Below, in pieces: positions 23,264-30,191 of a DNA stretch of 30,191 bases (within the stretch, counting starts at the first letter, position 1; each line of letters begins with the position of its first letter). Source of the stretch: an uncultured Pedobacter sp. (GTDB taxonomy: Bacteria; Bacteroidota; Bacteroidia; Sphingobacteriales; Sphingobacteriaceae); contig NZ_CAMLIG010000040.1 in assembly GCF_946480185.1 (NCBI RefSeq), positions 1 through 30,191 on the forward strand, read 5' to 3'. Position numbers and translations under genes: made by a program. The notes under the pieces are model-generated. The model made no database searches. It was not told where the DNA came from and worked only from the letters and a program-made list of their open reading frames with translations.

Positions 23264-24113
23264 CTGTTTGCTTGGTTTTATAGCCGTAGGCCGCTAAAAT
23301 TTCTTTTGTTTGTTCTATACCTTTTAAAGAAGCTGTTTTTAACTCTTCGGCTTCCTTTGCGTAAGTACTTTTTGGATATCTTTCTATAAATCTATTGTAT
23401 TCTTCAATAGCTTCATTATATCTTTCTTCTTGTTTGGTTTCTAAACTATTTTTTGCGTACAGATATTGAGCTTGAATGGTTAAATATTCCATTTCTTCTG
23501 CATATTTAGTATCTGGGAAATCTTTTGAAGAATTTTTAAACGCAATTACTGCTGCTTGATAATCGCCGATATCTAAGAAAAGTTTTGCGTTTTCAAAAGA
23601 TTTACGCTCTAACTTGTCTCTCAAATCTAAAATCAACTTACTTGCTTCGGCAACACGGGTACTTTTTGGGTACAGGTTAATGAACAGTTGTAGCGACTCG
23701 ATAGCTTTGTAAGTATTTTCCTGATCTAAAGAATAATTAGGAGAGTCTAAGTAAAAGCAATAAGCGGCTAAAAACCTGCATTCTTCTGCTTTTGGGCTAC
23801 TTGGATAAGTATCAGCAAAAGTTTTAAAGTGGTATCTGGCTGATAAATAATCTTTTAGCTTGTAATTTGTATAGGCGTAGTAATAATATAAATCTTCTGA
23901 TTCGGCTCTTCCTCTGTACCTTTGTACCAAATCATCAAATAAAACTAAAGCTTTTGAATAATCTTTATTGTTGTATAAACGGATAGCTTCCTGATATTTT
24001 TTTGCAACATCAGTACTTGCTTTAAGTTTCTCAAATCTGCTTTTACAACTCGTAAAAACAACGGTAAATAATATAATTAAGCTTAATATAGCTAAGCTCT
24101 TGTTTTTAAACAT
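23253..24113 (-). CDS. bamD: Outer membrane assembly lipoprotein BamD
   Basis: Periplasm-facing lipoprotein of the BAM complex that inserts outer-membrane beta-barrels with BamA. A signal peptide ends at the lipobox FTSC (Cys23). The rest is a chain of TPR-like helical repeats: YQEAIRLYNNKDYSKALVLF, YYYAYTNYKLKDYLSARYHF, FINLYPKSTRVAEAS, DYQAAVIAFKNSSKDFPDTK and YNEAIEEYNRFIERYPKST. This is the usual five-TPR build, and 286 aa is normal. It is the first gene of the bamD-rpoZ-coaBC-porD-recN run. A TATCTTTG box sits just before the ATG. Other TPR lipoproteins are possible in principle, but the context favours BamD. Confidence 0.92.
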   Translation of the reverse strand: MFKNKSLAILSLIILFTVVFTSCKSRFEKLKASTDVAKKYQEAIRLYNNKDYSKALVLFDDLVQRYRGRAESEDLYYYYAYTNYKLKDYLSARYHFKTFADTYPSSPKAEECRFLAAYCFYLDSPNYSLDQENTYKAIESLQLFINLYPKSTRVAEASKLILDLRDKLERKSFENAKLFLDIGDYQAAVIAFKNSSKDFPDTKYAEEMEYLTIQAQYLYAKNSLETKQEERYNEAIEEYNRFIERYPKSTYAKEAEELKTASLKGIEQTKEILAAYGYKTKQTDEQ

Positions 24114-24117
24114 GCTG

Positions 24118-24125
24118 CAAAGATA
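24118..24125 (-). promoter_or_regulatory. -7 box (TATCTTTG) at the head of the bamD operon
   Basis: TATCTTTG on minus matches TAnnTTTG and ends 4 nt before the bamD ATG (24113). It implies a start of transcription at or close to the ATG. A TTTG lies upstream but about 28 nt away, farther than the usual 18-20. Confidence 0.4.
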
Positions 24126-24221
24126 GGTTAATAAATAATACTTTAAAATTAATCAAACGCTAAACTAAAATATTTTTGTCTGCTAAAGGGATAATTAACA
24201 AAATTTAACGTCAATAAGATA

Positions 24222-24249
24222 AGTCTATTGTCCATAGTCTATTGTCCAT
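24222..24249. repeat. Tandem 14-bp repeat in the bamD-uvrD gap
   Basis: Two perfect units of AGTCTATTGTCCAT followed by a degenerate third (TGTCGGCGGTCCATAGTC). The gap 24114-24318 otherwise holds low-complexity sequence and the ACTCACTACT stretch at 24302-24313. I see no gene or stem-loop terminator in it. Confidence 0.7.
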
Positions 24250-24318
24250 TGTCGGCGGTCCATAGTCTGGGTGGTTAGTTATGGGGCGCTGCAAGGCTCT
24301 CACTACTCACTACTGAAA

Positions 24319-26640
24319 CTAAATAATCCTTAGCTTTGCAAATTTTAACAATAGCTGTTTTTGACCAATTTCTTTAAAAAAGATGGTAGCCTTAATATCT
24401 TGTTTGCTCCCTTCTAAAGTTAAAACTTTACCATAACCAAACCTTTCATGTTCAACTTCATGCCCAACTTGTAGGTTGGAAGTGTCGCTAGGAGCAAAGC
24501 CTTCGCTCGGAACATGGGCTTTAGCTAATAATGATGTAGTTTTTAACGGTTTTGTGGCAGGTTTTGGTTTCGAGTAAACGTCGCCTTGAGCTGGCGTATA
24601 AGTTGTTTTGCTTTTCCACTCTGATCGTTCATCATCAAATCCGCCACTATTTGCTACTGAAGGTCTTTTCGCGATTTCAATTTCCAAATATCGCGGATCA
24701 ATTTCATCCAAAAAGCGAGAAGGTTCGCAATTGATTAAAGTGCCAAATTTAAAACGCGATGTGGCGTAACTGATGTGCAGTTTTTTTTCTGCCCGGGTTA
24801 CGGCAACATAAAATAAGCGTCGTTCTTCTTCTAAATCTGCCCGCGAATTTAGCGCCATTTGTGACGGAAATAAGTTTTCCTCCAATCCAACAATATAAAC
24901 CTGCGGAAACTCTAATCCTTTTGAGGAGTGAATGGTCATCAAAGAAACTGTGTCTTTATTATCGCCTTTATCATTGTCATCATTGGTCAACAGCGCAACA
25001 TCCTGCATAAAAATATCCAAACCCCGGTCTTCAATATCTTCACGTTCAGAAAATTCCTTAATTCCGTTTAATAATTCCTGAATGTTCTCGTACCTACTTA
25101 CACCTTCTACAGATTTATCATCGTACAAATCCTTTAATAAACCAGATTGTTGCGCAATATGCAATGCGGTATCATAAGCAGTATTGCTTTTGGCTGTTAC
25201 TGCAAAGCTCTGAATCGCGGTTGCAAAATTACTTACCGCAAGCGCTGCCCTGTTTTCTAAATATTTGGGTGCATCGCAGATGATCTCAAACAGAGTTTTG
25301 TTTTCTTGGTCGGCCGCTAAAATGATTTTATCCAGTGTAGTTTTTCCTATGCCACGAGCCGGGTAATTGATGACTCTTTTAAAAGCTTCCTCATCTGCCG
25401 GATTAAAAGTTAACCTGAAATAAGCGATTAAATCTTTGATTTCCTTACGCTGATAAAAGGATGTTCCACCATAAATTTTATAAGGTACGCCAAGTTTTCG
25501 TAAGGCTTCCTCCATGGAACGGGATTGCGCATTTGTTCTGTAAAGAATTGCAAAATCAACCCAGTTCAGGTTTTTGTCGGCTCTTTCCTGAGCGATAGAT
25601 TCTGCAACTTGTTTGCCTTCTTCGTTATCAGAAAAGGAGCGGCTGATTTTAATTTTGTCACCAACTTCGTTATCAGAAAAAACGTTTTTTTCTAACTGAT
25701 TTTTATTGTTAGCGATGATGCTGTTGGCAATGTTTACAATATTTTGGGTAGAACGGTAATTCTGTTCTAATTTAAAAACCTTTACATCTGGGTAATCTTT
25801 TTGGAAGTTGAGGATATTTTGGATGTTTGCACCCCTAAAAGCGTAAATACTTTGTGCATCATCACCAACCACACACAAATTTTCTCTAACGGCAGCCAGT
25901 TTTTTAACAATTAAATACTGGGAAAAGTTAGTATCCTGGTACTCATCCACCATCAGGTATTTGAATTTTTGCTGATACTTATTTAATACCGCAGGATGTT
26001 CTTTTAGTAAAACGTTGGTTTTAAACAATAAATCGTCGAAATCCATAGCTCCGGCTTTAAAACAGCGGTTAACATAAGTTTCGTAAATTTTCCCTAAAAA
26101 TGCTCTTCCAGAAGTAAAATCATCAGCCTGTATCTGTTCGTTTTTTTGATACTCAGCTACAGAAATTAAATTGTTTTTAGCCATTGAAATACGGCCATAA
26201 ACATAATTAGGATGATAGAGTTTGTCATCCAAACTCATTTCTTTTAAAATGGTTTTTACCAAGCTCTTGCTGTCGTCGGTATCGTAAATGGTAAAGTTGT
26301 TTGGATAACCGATATGATGGGCTTCTACTCGTAATATTTTTGCAAAAACGGAGTGGAAAGTGCCCATCCAAATGTTTTTAGCCTCGGCGCCAATTACCGT
26401 AGTAATACGGTTACGCATTTCTTTGGCGGCTTTGTTGGTGAAAGTTAAAACCAATATATGGAAAGGATCAACTTTTTTTTGAATAAGGTGCGCAACACGG
26501 TAAGTAATTACTCTTGTTTTTCCTGATCCGGCACCGGCAACAATCATTACCGGGCCTTCGGTTTGTTCTACTGCCTGTCGTTGGGTTGGGTTTAATCCTG
26601 CTAAATAATCCAAATTGTATCCTGTTTTTAAGAAATCCAA
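24319..26640 (-). CDS. uvrD: UvrD/PcrA-type 3'-5' DNA helicase
   Basis: Superfamily 1A helicase for nucleotide-excision and mismatch repair and for clearing recombinase or stalled RNA polymerase from DNA. The Q motif LNPTQRQAV is at 16-24, Walker A AGAGSGKT at 35-42, motif Ia TFTNKAAKEM at 66-75, motif II DEYQDT at 232-237, motif III GDDAQSIYAFRGA at about 259-271, motif IV at QNYRST, and motifs V/VI as TIHSSKGLEF and FYVAVTRAE. The C-terminus (about 725-773) is the Tudor-like domain VGHEVEHERFGYGKVL of PcrA-type proteins. There is no in-frame ATG before Walker A, so the start is TTG 26640, or TTG 26613 just before DYLAGLN. Only 62 bp containing the upstream gene's terminator precede it. Confidence 0.95.
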   Translation of the reverse strand: MDFLKTGYNLDYLAGLNPTQRQAVEQTEGPVMIVAGAGSGKTRVITYRVAHLIQKKVDPFHILVLTFTNKAAKEMRNRITTVIGAEAKNIWMGTFHSVFAKILRVEAHHIGYPNNFTIYDTDDSKSLVKTILKEMSLDDKLYHPNYVYGRISMAKNNLISVAEYQKNEQIQADDFTSGRAFLGKIYETYVNRCFKAGAMDFDDLLFKTNVLLKEHPAVLNKYQQKFKYLMVDEYQDTNFSQYLIVKKLAAVRENLCVVGDDAQSIYAFRGANIQNILNFQKDYPDVKVFKLEQNYRSTQNIVNIANSIIANNKNQLEKNVFSDNEVGDKIKISRSFSDNEEGKQVAESIAQERADKNLNWVDFAILYRTNAQSRSMEEALRKLGVPYKIYGGTSFYQRKEIKDLIAYFRLTFNPADEEAFKRVINYPARGIGKTTLDKIILAADQENKTLFEIICDAPKYLENRAALAVSNFATAIQSFAVTAKSNTAYDTALHIAQQSGLLKDLYDDKSVEGVSRYENIQELLNGIKEFSEREDIEDRGLDIFMQDVALLTNDDNDKGDNKDTVSLMTIHSSKGLEFPQVYIVGLEENLFPSQMALNSRADLEEERRLFYVAVTRAEKKLHISYATSRFKFGTLINCEPSRFLDEIDPRYLEIEIAKRPSVANSGGFDDERSEWKSKTTYTPAQGDVYSKPKPATKPLKTTSLLAKAHVPSEGFAPSDTSNLQVGHEVEHERFGYGKVLTLEGSKQDIKATIFFKEIGQKQLLLKFAKLRII

Positions 26641-26644
26641 AAGT

Positions 26645-26683
26645 AAAAAAAATGAGGCGGAGATTTTAGTTCCGCCTCATTTT
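26645..26683 (-). terminator. Terminator of the TPR sensor gene
   Basis: Perfect 13-bp stem AAAATGAGGCGGA (26649-26661) / TCCGCCTCATTTT (26671-26683) with a 9-nt loop. On the minus strand it ends in a run of eight T (26645-26652). It lies 20 nt past the sensor gene stop and ends 5 nt before the helicase start, which leaves little room for a separate helicase promoter. Confidence 0.9.
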
Positions 26684-26702
26684 AAGTTTTTAACACAGTT
26701 TG

Positions 26703-28136
26703 TTAGCTCAAACCTTTTTTGCTAGAATCATGTAAGGCCTCATTAATTCCCATAATTTTATCATCAATATCATCCACACATTTTTTAATTTGTGGCGCAA
26801 CCTCATCGCTGGTTACCAGTTTGTCTTCTACAAGCATCATTAAACCTTTTAAAGTTGCTACTGGTCCTCTAATTTGGTGTGATAGGTGAGATGAATACTC
26901 TGATAATTTTTGATTTTTAATAATTAAGTCTTTTGTCCGTTCGGCAATGAGTTCTTCCAATTGCTGGTTGATGCGATCTACATTGTTTTTTTGTTTTAGT
27001 ACTTCCTCGTTAAGTGCCGTAAGTTTTTGGTTAGATAATTTAGATTTTCGATTGCTTTTTACCAGTAAGAATATAACGCAGAAACAGAGTATAGCTACAA
27101 TCCCAATTGCTATGGATAGTTTGTTGGCATTTCTTTGGGCTTGGATGGTGAGTTCGTTTTCTTTTTGGGTTTGCTCTAAATTTAGGGTTTTTTGGATGAG
27201 GTTGATGTTGGAATTGATTGTTGTTTTGTAGTTTGCACTATCAAGGATATTAATTTCTCTTAGATATCTTAGTGCTTTTTTATAATTTTTTCGCTTTTCT
27301 TCCAGTTTATAGTTGATAAAAGTTAAATCGTAGGCTATCTTTTTATCATCGGTTAAGTTCGCATACGCAATTCCTTCTTTAATATACTCTTCTGCTTTTT
27401 TAAAGTCGTTTTTCTTCATATAAATTGAAGTCAGAGTCATATTCATCCCGGCTATAACATTATATAATTTATGGTTTTCTGCTTTTTCATGGGCATCAAG
27501 TAACAATTTTTCTGACTGCTCTAAACTATCTAAATGATAGTAAATGACGCCTATATTCTGTAAACTTTGGGTGATACCGGTCGAGTTATTGATTTCTGTA
27601 AAAAGGCTGTTGCTTAATTTGTAATATTTTAAAGCGGTGTTATACTGTTTTTTACGGTAATAAGTATTGCCAATATTCATGTAACTACCTGCTATTAAAT
27701 CTTTTTTATCATATTTTTTAGCAATTTTTAAAACTTTCTGATAGTAACCTAATGTAACATGATAGTCTATTTCTGTCCATAAGTTACCTATACTGTTCAG
27801 TACTTTAGCTTCTCCCAGTTCGTCATTAGCCTGCTGAAACTGTTTTATGGCAAGCAGGTAATGGTTTAGCGCGGAGTCTTTTTCGGTTATATAATAAAAA
27901 CCTATACCAATCATCCGGTTAGCTTCGGCAATTTCTTTAATGAGGTTTAACTTAGTGGCTATTTTGTGTGCCTGTTTTCCAATCGCTATCGTCTGTTTAG
28001 GATTTGTTAAGCGGTCATCATAAGCTTTTTTATTTAAAGCTTTTACCGTTTGCTCATTGTGTTTTATAGTTTGTTGCTGAAATCCTTTTGCGCAGAATGT
28101 AAAAAAGATGAGAATTAAAAGTATTGGATAGCGCAT
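26703..28136 (-). CDS. TPR sensor protein with histidine-kinase dimerisation helix but no ATPase domain
   Basis: Membrane protein built like Bacteroidota TPR sensor kinases. It has a signal peptide (1-19), then periplasmic TPR repeats (about 45-300; for example AGSYMNIGNTYYRKKQYNTA), one membrane helix at about 340-360, and a cytoplasmic coiled coil (365-410) ending in ELIAERTKDLIIKNQKL. Next comes a HisKA-like helix, SEYSSHLSHQIRGPVATLKG, with phosphoacceptor candidate His420. The protein stops at residue 477, right after the second DHp helix. The catalytic ATP-binding domain with N, G1 and G2 boxes (about 150 residues) is missing, and a strong terminator follows within 20 nt, so no split continuation exists downstream. 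It may be phosphorylated in trans, form a heterodimer with another kinase, or be a degraded receptor. Confidence 0.85.
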   Translation of the reverse strand: MRYPILLILIFFTFCAKGFQQQTIKHNEQTVKALNKKAYDDRLTNPKQTIAIGKQAHKIATKLNLIKEIAEANRMIGIGFYYITEKDSALNHYLLAIKQFQQANDELGEAKVLNSIGNLWTEIDYHVTLGYYQKVLKIAKKYDKKDLIAGSYMNIGNTYYRKKQYNTALKYYKLSNSLFTEINNSTGITQSLQNIGVIYYHLDSLEQSEKLLLDAHEKAENHKLYNVIAGMNMTLTSIYMKKNDFKKAEEYIKEGIAYANLTDDKKIAYDLTFINYKLEEKRKNYKKALRYLREINILDSANYKTTINSNINLIQKTLNLEQTQKENELTIQAQRNANKLSIAIGIVAILCFCVIFLLVKSNRKSKLSNQKLTALNEEVLKQKNNVDRINQQLEELIAERTKDLIIKNQKLSEYSSHLSHQIRGPVATLKGLMMLVEDKLVTSDEVAPQIKKCVDDIDDKIMGINEALHDSSKKGLS

Positions 28137-28339
28137 GAATTTTAACGTTTCAGTTGAATTTAAAGGTATTTATAAAACTTTAATTTCTAACTATTTTCAT
28201 AAAATAACCGTAAAATTTAATTGAAAAGCAATAAATTTTTAATTGAAACATGATATTGTTTTTTTTGATTCTAATATTTCGTTTAAAATAAATTTACCAC
28301 AACTTTTGTACTGTATTCATCATTAAAAGTTACAAAAAC

Positions 28340-28486
28340 ATGAAAAAAATATTAGTAGCATTATTAGTAGTTGGCGCAGTTGGCGCAACATCATGCAAAA
28401 AAGACGCAGAATCAGTACCTGTAAAAACCTTAAAAGTAAATGGAATGCCAAATAATAATCTTAAAGATACGGGAGCTTGGGAATAA
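28340..28486 (+). CDS. Small predicted lipoprotein (48 aa)
   Basis: A 48-codon frame starting ATG. It has a charged start (MKKI), a hydrophobic stretch LVALLVVGAVGA, and a lipobox with Cys19 in TSCKKD, giving a mature lipopeptide of 30 residues ending in DTGAWE. The Lys-Lys-Asp after the Cys is common in Bacteroidota surface lipoproteins. I know of no function. It is transcribed divergently from the TPR sensor gene across a 203-bp gap, and a promoter box for the next gene follows its stop. Codon use looks like that of the neighbours. The clean lipoprotein signal is the main reason to accept so short a gene. Confidence 0.6.
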   Translation: MKKILVALLVVGAVGATSCKKDAESVPVKTLKVNGMPNNNLKDTGAWE

Positions 28487-28535
28487 AATAATCCCTTCTA
28501 CAGTTTAGTTACAAATCTGCTAAAGTATAAAATCA

Positions 28536-28543
28536 TATATTTG
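28536..28543 (+). promoter_or_regulatory. -7 box (TATATTTG) of the dipeptidase gene
   Basis: TATATTTG matches TAnnTTTG and covers the first bases of the TTG at 28541, arguing that this TTG is not a start codon. The ATG at 28559 then has a leader of about 10 nt. No good -33 element is visible. Confidence 0.45.
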
Positions 28544-28558
28544 CGTAAACAATATTTT

Positions 28559-29932
28559 ATGCAAGTAATAAAAAATTATGTCGAGCAAAACCGTCAGCGT
28601 TTGCTCGACGAATTGTTTGATTTATTAAGATTTCCATCGGTAAGCGCAGATCCCCAATATAAAGGAGATGTGCTTAAAACAGCAGATTTTGTAGCTAAAA
28701 AACTTAAAGAGGCAGGTGCTGACCAAGTTGAGGTCTGCATAACCGAAGGCTACCCGATAGTTTACGGCGAAAAAATAATAAATCCTTCTTTACCTACGGT
28801 TTTGGTGTACGGGCATTACGATGTGCAGCCACCAGATCCACTGGAGCTTTGGCATACTCCACCTTTTGAGCCGACTTTGCGTGATGGCAAAATTTATGCT
28901 CGTGGTGCTTGTGACGATAAAGGTCAGTTTTATATGCATGTAAAAGCTTTTGAGCTAATGATGCAAACTGATATATTACCTTGCAACATCAAATTTATGA
29001 TTGAAGGGGAGGAGGAAGTTGGTTCTGATAATCTGGGTAAATTTGTTGCGCAAAACACCGAAAGGTTAAAAGCAGATGTTGTGCTGATATCTGATACTTC
29101 CATGATTAGTATGGAAAACCCTTCCTTAGAAACTGGTTTACGCGGATTGGCTTACCTAGAAGTGGAAGTGCAAGGCCCAAACAGAGATTTACATTCTGGA
29201 GTTTACGGTGGAGCAGTTGCAAATCCTGCAACTATTTTATGCCAAATGATTGCATCATTGCATGACGAAAATAACCATATCACTATTCCCGGTTTTTACG
29301 ATGATGTAATTGTACTTTCTGAAGAGGAAAGGAAAGCGTTGAACGATGCCCCTTTTGATTTGGAGGAATATAAAAAAGATTTGTCTGTTAATGAAGTTTG
29401 GGGCGAGGAAGGTTATTCTACCATTGAAAGAACCGGAATTAGGCCAACATTAGAAGTTAACGGAATTTGGGGCGGTTACACCGGACCGGGTGCTAAAACT
29501 GTTTTACCGGCAAAAGCAAATGCAAAAATTTCCATGCGTCTGGTTCCCGGTCAGGACTGGAAAAAAATATCTGATTTATTTAAGTCGCATTTTGAAAGCA
29601 TTGCGCCAAAATCTGTTAAAGTAAATGTAGTTGCCCATCATGGTGGCGCTCCTTATGTTACTCCAGTGGATTCTATCGCTTTTAAAGCAGCTTATAAAGC
29701 CATAGAAGATTCTTTTGGTAAAGAGCCTGTACCCACAAGAGGCGGAGGAAGTATTCCAATTGTTGCACTGTTTGAACAAGAATTGGGAATAAAAACTGTT
29801 TTAATGGGTTTTGGCTTAGACAGCGATAATCTACATTCGCCAAATGAAAAGTATGATGTTTACAATTATTATAAAGGAATAGAAACCATTCCTTTGTTTT
29901 ATAAGTATTTTGCAGAATTGAGTAAAGCGTAA
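28559..29932 (+). CDS. M20 family metallo-dipeptidase
   Basis: Cytosolic di-zinc peptidase of family M20 (CNDP/DapE-like clade; the exact dipeptide preference is unknown). Numbered from this start, the metal and catalytic pattern is His86 and Asp88 in GHYDVQPPDP, bridging Asp119 in GACDDKGQ, Glu152-Glu153 in IEGEEEVGS, Asp in LISDTSMI, and the last His in LHSPNEKYDV. The lid/dimerisation domain (about 200-310) starts with GLRGLAYLEVEVQGPNRDLH. I chose ATG 28559 over TTG 28541 because the TTG lies inside a TAnnTTTG box. The resulting 457 aa is the usual size for the clade. It may cleave peptides brought in by the POT transporters, though it is far from them. A strong terminator follows. Confidence 0.92.
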   Translation: MQVIKNYVEQNRQRLLDELFDLLRFPSVSADPQYKGDVLKTADFVAKKLKEAGADQVEVCITEGYPIVYGEKIINPSLPTVLVYGHYDVQPPDPLELWHTPPFEPTLRDGKIYARGACDDKGQFYMHVKAFELMMQTDILPCNIKFMIEGEEEVGSDNLGKFVAQNTERLKADVVLISDTSMISMENPSLETGLRGLAYLEVEVQGPNRDLHSGVYGGAVANPATILCQMIASLHDENNHITIPGFYDDVIVLSEEERKALNDAPFDLEEYKKDLSVNEVWGEEGYSTIERTGIRPTLEVNGIWGGYTGPGAKTVLPAKANAKISMRLVPGQDWKKISDLFKSHFESIAPKSVKVNVVAHHGGAPYVTPVDSIAFKAAYKAIEDSFGKEPVPTRGGGSIPIVALFEQELGIKTVLMGFGLDSDNLHSPNEKYDVYNYYKGIETIPLFYKYFAELSKA

Positions 29933-29955
29933 TTCATAATTATAAATTATATCAG

Positions 29956-29986
29956 AAGACGACGCTTTTAAGCGTCGTCTTTTTTG
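29956..29986 (+). terminator. Bidirectional terminator between convergent genes
   Basis: The stem AAGACGACGC (29956-29965) pairs with GCGTCGTCTT (29972-29981) around a six-base loop (CTTTTAAG region). It is followed by T to 29985. It begins 23 nt after the dipeptidase stop and ends next to the stop of the minus-strand gene, so it probably serves both. Confidence 0.88.
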
Positions 29987-29987
29987 T

Positions 29988-30191
29988 TTATGGCAAATCC
30001 AAGTTCTGGTCTTTTTCTGCCATTTTCTTTCCTGTCATTTTTGAAATTTTAATGCGGTAAACTACTGTAATTCCGGTTGCATAAACATCGCTGGTGAAAT
30101 CGCTGATGAATTGCGGTGTTTTGTGCTCTGTTTTGTTAAATAACGTGAGTTCGGGATAAGAAATAGTGTAAAAAAGAGAGCAAAGGGCATG
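29988..30191 (-). CDS. 3' end of an unidentified protein gene (partial)
   Basis: A minus-strand frame open from the window edge to a TAA at 29988-29990, giving the last 67 residues of a protein. Readable parts are FYTISYPELTLFNKTEHKT, ISDFTSDVYATGITVVYRI and a charged tail KMAEKDQNLDLP. The middle looks like two beta strands, and the tail is flexible. The window cuts off the rest, so no family can be named. It is convergent with the dipeptidase gene and shares the terminator at 29956-29986. The lack of stops over 67 codons and the placement of the terminator support a real gene. Confidence 0.5.
   Translation of the reverse strand, partial: HALCSLFYTISYPELTLFNKTEHKTPQFISDFTSDVYATGITVVYRIKISKMTGKKMAEKDQNLDLP

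Noticed and set aside
28541..28558. TTG start for the dipeptidase
   Set aside because: The codon overlaps a TAnnTTTG -7 box, and the ATG at 28559 gives the usual family length.

Overview
The window looks like chromosomal DNA from a Bacteroidota member, most likely family Sphingobacteriaceae and Pedobacter-like. The evidence is the AT-rich sequence, TAnnTTTG-type -7 boxes, near absence of Shine-Dalgarno sequences, a Bacteroidota-type RpoZ, the type IX secretion protein PorD next to BamD/CoaBC/RecN, a DUF4382 lipoprotein, and proteins that resemble Sphingobacteriaceae homologues. No plasmid, prophage, CRISPR array or rRNA operon was seen. The genus is inferred, not shown.

Layout. 1-2.1 kb (minus): a TPR/YaiO-type outer-membrane barrel gene, a truncated tyrosine-integrase remnant and tRNA-Ser(GCU) with a clear promoter and terminator. 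2.2-4.3 kb (minus): a 7TM-HD phosphodiesterase of the PgpH type. 4.5-10.4 kb (plus): an exported protein of unknown function, then a run of two tandem POT peptide transporters, a dolichol-phosphate-mannose-synthase-like glycosyltransferase and a GH113-like lipoprotein. 10.5-11.4 kb (plus): a DUF4382 lipoprotein closed by a strong terminator. 11.4-17.5 kb: an arginine block, with arginine decarboxylase, CtlX citrulline hydrolase and an arginine-deiminase-family enzyme on minus and a divergent argS on plus. Two copies of a ~100-bp inverted-repeat element and one ~122-bp MITE-like element lie in its gaps.

17.7-24.1 kb (minus): fabI interrupted by a one-base frameshift, a YafQ/RelE-like toxin broken by two compensating indels with an intact antitoxin, and the core operon bamD-rpoZ-coaBC-porD, with recN following 46 nt downstream. 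24.3-28.1 kb (minus): a UvrD/PcrA helicase and a TPR sensor with a histidine-kinase dimerisation helix but no ATPase domain. 28.3-30.2 kb: a 48-aa lipoprotein, an M20 dipeptidase, a strong terminator and the 3' end of an unidentified minus-strand gene.

How the genes fit together. The arginine block could turn arginine into citrulline and then ornithine without carbamoyl phosphate, or into agmatine, while argS consumes arginine for translation. The peptide transporters could supply the peptides that a cytosolic dipeptidase cleaves. The bamD cluster is envelope and core housekeeping. I see no convincing new defence or mobile system. The best leads are the three clustered indels at 18.2-18.7 kb, the paired inverted-repeat elements in the arginine block, the integrase remnant beside tRNA-Ser, the CA-less sensor, and TAnnTTTG boxes placed almost on start codons.
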